The notes under the pieces were generated by a model, which did not search any database, was not told the DNA's origin, and saw only the letters and a program-made list of their open reading frames with translations. From a virus: a DNA stretch of 24,424 nt. Location of the stretch: IMG/VR virus record IMGVR_UViG_3300025411_000083, positions 1 through 24,424 of that record; one strand, 5' to 3'. Each line of letters opens with the position of its first letter. The stretch's first letter is position 1. The position numbers were made by a program, and so were the translations under genes. Of the stretch, positions 22,956 to 24,424 are shown in pieces.

Positions 22956-23204
22956 GTGATTCATAAAGTTGCTACTAGAATTAAAGAAAAGTTTGGTTTA
23001 TCAGCAGAAGTCACAATAACATCAAACGTAGCATTATTAAAAATAAAAGGTTTAGATAATTATAGTTTAGCAAAATGGATTACAGAAGAATTTGATGATG
23101 TTAAAGTTACAGTAAAAGATAGAGAACTTGCAGGTTATAAAATATCCGATTTTGGCTGGATCAAAATAGAAAAGACAAATAAAAAAGAATTGATATTAAC
23201 ATAA
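22956..23204 (+). CDS. small phage protein of unknown function
   Basis: An 82-aa protein with a GTG start immediately after the preceding stop, supported by AAGGA at 22944-22948. The sequence alternates short strands and helices (HKVATRIKEKFGL, AEVTITSNVALLKIKGL, YSLAKWITEEF), which suggests a small alpha/beta fold. There is no recognisable motif. It lies between the last late-block gene and the lysis cassette, 1 nt before the spanin gene. Confidence 0.6.
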   Translation: MIHKVATRIKEKFGLSAEVTITSNVALLKIKGLDNYSLAKWITEEFDDVKVTVKDRELAGYKISDFGWIKIEKTNKKELILT

Positions 23205-23205
23205 A

Positions 23206-23793
23206 ATGTTTATCGGACAATTGTTTAACCTTAATTTCTGGTTCGGTCTACTACCAGCTTGGATTCCATTAGTTATAATGGGAACTGGTATATGTTTGAT
23301 TATATCAAGTTCATTAATCAAAATATTTTTGCCTATACAATATCGTATAGTTATAATTGCTGTATATTTTTCTGGTATTATTTTAAGCTTGAGTGGTGCG
23401 TATATTAAAGGTAGAGTAGACGTTTTGGTTGATTACAAAAAAGAAATAGAAATATTACAAGCCAAACAAGAAGAAATTACACAAAAGATTGTTGAACATT
23501 ACATTATACAAACCCAAGTGATAAAGGAAACAAATGAAAAAATACTCAATCAAGTCAATACTAAAGATGACCGTATGTGTACTTTGCCTGAATCTTTTGT
23601 TAGGTTGCACGACAACGCCGCTCAAGGTACCGTTCCCGACACCTCCACAGGAGTTGATGGTACCGCCTCCGGAATTGCACTCTCTGAGGCCGAAAGAACC
23701 ATCATTGAAAACTACGGACAATACCAACAAGTTGCCGAACAATTAAAAGCATTACAAGAATGGGTAGCTAAACAAAAGGAATTAAATCCATGA
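23206..23793 (+). CDS. inner-membrane spanin (Rz-like), with two predicted membrane segments
   Basis: i-spanin subunit that, with an outer-membrane lipoprotein, disrupts the outer membrane at lysis. The 195-aa protein has two hydrophobic stretches (about 13-43 and 47-67), then a charged coiled-coil-like region (77-118). The segment CTLPESFVRLHDNAAQGTVPD (125-145) is an element I associate with phage Rz-like proteins, and a helical end follows. Two membrane segments are unusual, since classic Rz has one; here the N-terminus would lie in the periplasm. The strongest evidence is the lipoprotein gene nested in its +1 frame. Codon use turns C-rich across that overlap, as expected for dual coding. 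Confidence 0.85.
   Translation: MFIGQLFNLNFWFGLLPAWIPLVIMGTGICLIISSSLIKIFLPIQYRIVIIAVYFSGIILSLSGAYIKGRVDVLVDYKKEIEILQAKQEEITQKIVEHYIIQTQVIKETNEKILNQVNTKDDRMCTLPESFVRLHDNAAQGTVPDTSTGVDGTASGIALSEAERTIIENYGQYQQVAEQLKALQEWVAKQKELNP
23534..23746 (+). CDS. outer-membrane spanin lipoprotein (Rz1-like), nested in the i-spanin gene
   Basis: A 70-aa o-spanin encoded entirely within the i-spanin gene in the +1 frame, the same architecture as lambda Rz/Rz1. It has a basic N-terminus (MKKYSIKSILK), a hydrophobic stretch and the lipobox LLLGC, with Cys 25 as the lipidated residue. The mature part of about 45 residues is proline-rich (PLKVPFPTPPQ, VPPPELHSLRPKEPS), which is the hallmark of Rz1 proteins. 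AAAGGA at 23524-23529 serves as ribosome site. The lipoprotein would sit in the inner leaflet of the outer membrane and bind the i-spanin C-terminus across the periplasm. It implies a Gram-negative host. Confidence 0.88.
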   Translation: MKKYSIKSILKMTVCVLCLNLLLGCTTTPLKVPFPTPPQELMVPPPELHSLRPKEPSLKTTDNTNKLPNN

Positions 23794-24161
23794 AAAAATT
23801 ATTGTTGTGTTGTTTATTAGTTTTATCTGGTTGTGCTACAGTAACAGATATTGTTTTCCCATCAAAATATGATGTCAATGAATATATGTTAATTAACAAG
23901 TTAAGAACCATATCTCAATTTGGTACTTGTGATAAATTTACTGTAAGTATGTTATATACAACTTCATTAGAATTAAAAAATTATAGTCAACATTTACCAA
24001 GAAATGAAGCATCATATAATATGGAACAAGGATTATTTACAATAGTTGAAGAATTATACAAAAAAGAAAATCCAAGTCCTGTATATTGTAAAGCAAAACT
24101 AAATATCATAGAAATTACGGCAGATAAAATTCAACAAGTTACCGGGAGTAAACCAAGATGA
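23790..24161 (+). CDS. predicted lipoprotein of the lysis region, function unknown
   Basis: A 123-aa protein with a clear lipoprotein signal: MKKLLLCCLLVLSGCATV, lipobox LSGC with Cys 15. The mature part contains FPSKYDVNEYMLINKLRTIS, FGTCDKF and two further Cys (in GTCDK and VYCKAK) that could form a disulfide in the periplasm. It starts by ATGA overlap with the spanin gene and overlaps the next gene by 4 nt, so it belongs to the lysis operon. It lacks the proline-rich body of an o-spanin. It might act as an accessory lysis protein, an antiholin-like factor or a superinfection-exclusion lipoprotein; the sequence does not decide. Confidence 0.75.
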   Translation: MKKLLLCCLLVLSGCATVTDIVFPSKYDVNEYMLINKLRTISQFGTCDKFTVSMLYTTSLELKNYSQHLPRNEASYNMEQGLFTIVEELYKKENPSPVYCKAKLNIIEITADKIQQVTGSKPR

Positions 24162-24367
24162 GTCAATTAGAAGAAATTTCATACTTAGCTGACCAATATA
24201 CACAACAGTATCAAACTGGTCAATTATCTGCTGAAGATTATAAAGAATTGATTGGTAACTTAAATATTATGGGTCATATTAATGCAGCTGCTGATGACTT
24301 AACAGAAAATCAACAAGCATATCAAATTTTAATGGGTGCTGTACAATTAGCGGGAGCAATATACTAA
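24158..24367 (+). CDS. small phage protein of unknown function in the lysis operon
   Basis: A 69-aa protein, acidic and Gln-rich (ISYLADQYTQQYQTGQLSAEDYKELIG), predicted mostly helical, with a mildly hydrophobic end (ILMGAVQLAGAIY). It has no charged cluster after that stretch and no second membrane segment, so a holin role is not well supported. Similar small proteins accompany lysis genes in marine T4-like phages as far as I recall. The start overlaps the lipoprotein stop by 4 nt. Confidence 0.6.
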   Translation: MSQLEEISYLADQYTQQYQTGQLSAEDYKELIGNLNIMGHINAAADDLTENQQAYQILMGAVQLAGAIY

Positions 24368-24368
24368 A

Positions 24369-24424
24369 ATGATTACAATAGAAAAATTTCAAGCGATTGT
24401 AGGTAATAATCCAAATTCAGAACA
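24369..24424 (+). CDS. start of a further gene, cut by window end; possibly the endolysin
   Basis: ATG 1 nt after the previous stop begins an open frame of 18 codons, MITIEKFQAIVGNNPNSE, running off the window. The beginning faintly resembles the N-termini of family 19 chitinase-like phage endolysins (M-x-T-x-x-x-x-x-x-I-x-P/G-N). The spanin genes upstream make an endolysin plausible here. Too little is visible for a firm call. Confidence 0.35.
   Translation, partial: MITIEKFQAIVGNNPNSE

Noticed and set aside
1-24424. tRNA genes, CRISPR arrays, insertion sequences or attachment sites
   Set aside because: No cloverleaf-like sequence, regular spaced repeat array, transposase or terminal inverted repeat was seen; the only repeats are dispersed coding ones.

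Overview
The window is a strongly A+T-rich, densely packed piece of a T4-like myovirus genome, probably from a phage of an aquatic or marine Gram-negative bacterium. All credible genes lie on the + strand, mostly joined by 1-17 nt overlaps such as ATGA. The call rests on a B-family polymerase, a UvsX recombinase and a gp41 helicase that match the T4 proteins motif by motif, on three exact T4-type late promoter boxes (TATAAATA), and on a Gram-negative lysis cassette. No tRNA, CRISPR array, transposon or bacterial gene was seen. The exact host cannot be named from the sequence.

Layout. (1) 1-6009, replication: the 3' part of a DNA polymerase gene split in two by an HNH homing endonuclease gene, then uvsX, a small conserved gene, the gp41 helicase and a protein resembling the DUF4338/DruA family. 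(2) 6014-12990, glycan/modification island: nine tightly coupled genes for glycosyltransferases of several folds, two methyltransferase-like proteins and a prolyl-hydroxylase-like 2OG-Fe(II) oxygenase. (3) 13061-22955, late region opened by a late promoter: a nucleotidyltransferase/ligase-like protein, a 469-aa protein of unknown function, a TxGH nucleotidylyltransferase fused to a P-loop kinase-like domain, a series of charged Glu/Lys-rich proteins, a beta-rich probable virion protein and small conserved proteins. (4) 23206-24424, lysis: an inner-membrane spanin with a lipoprotein spanin nested inside it in the +1 frame, a second lipoprotein, a small protein and the first codons of a further gene that may be the endolysin.

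The main hypothesis concerns region 3. Four genes (13114, 15698, 17590, 22722) begin with the same pattern, M-(K/L)-(S/N)-F-x-x-(F/Y/I)-(L/I)-x-E. It resembles the T4 capsid-targeting sequence that the prohead protease gp21 removes after (I/L)-x-E. Two neighbouring proteins also carry repeated EEVELDE segments, each containing the same L-x-E signature. If this is right, the ligase-like and nucleotidylyltransferase-kinase enzymes are packaged in the capsid and injected with the DNA. A nested +1 reading frame (16887-17216) with a good ribosome binding site coincides with a patch of altered codon use, much like the one at the nested spanin gene, and may be an overlooked overprinted gene.
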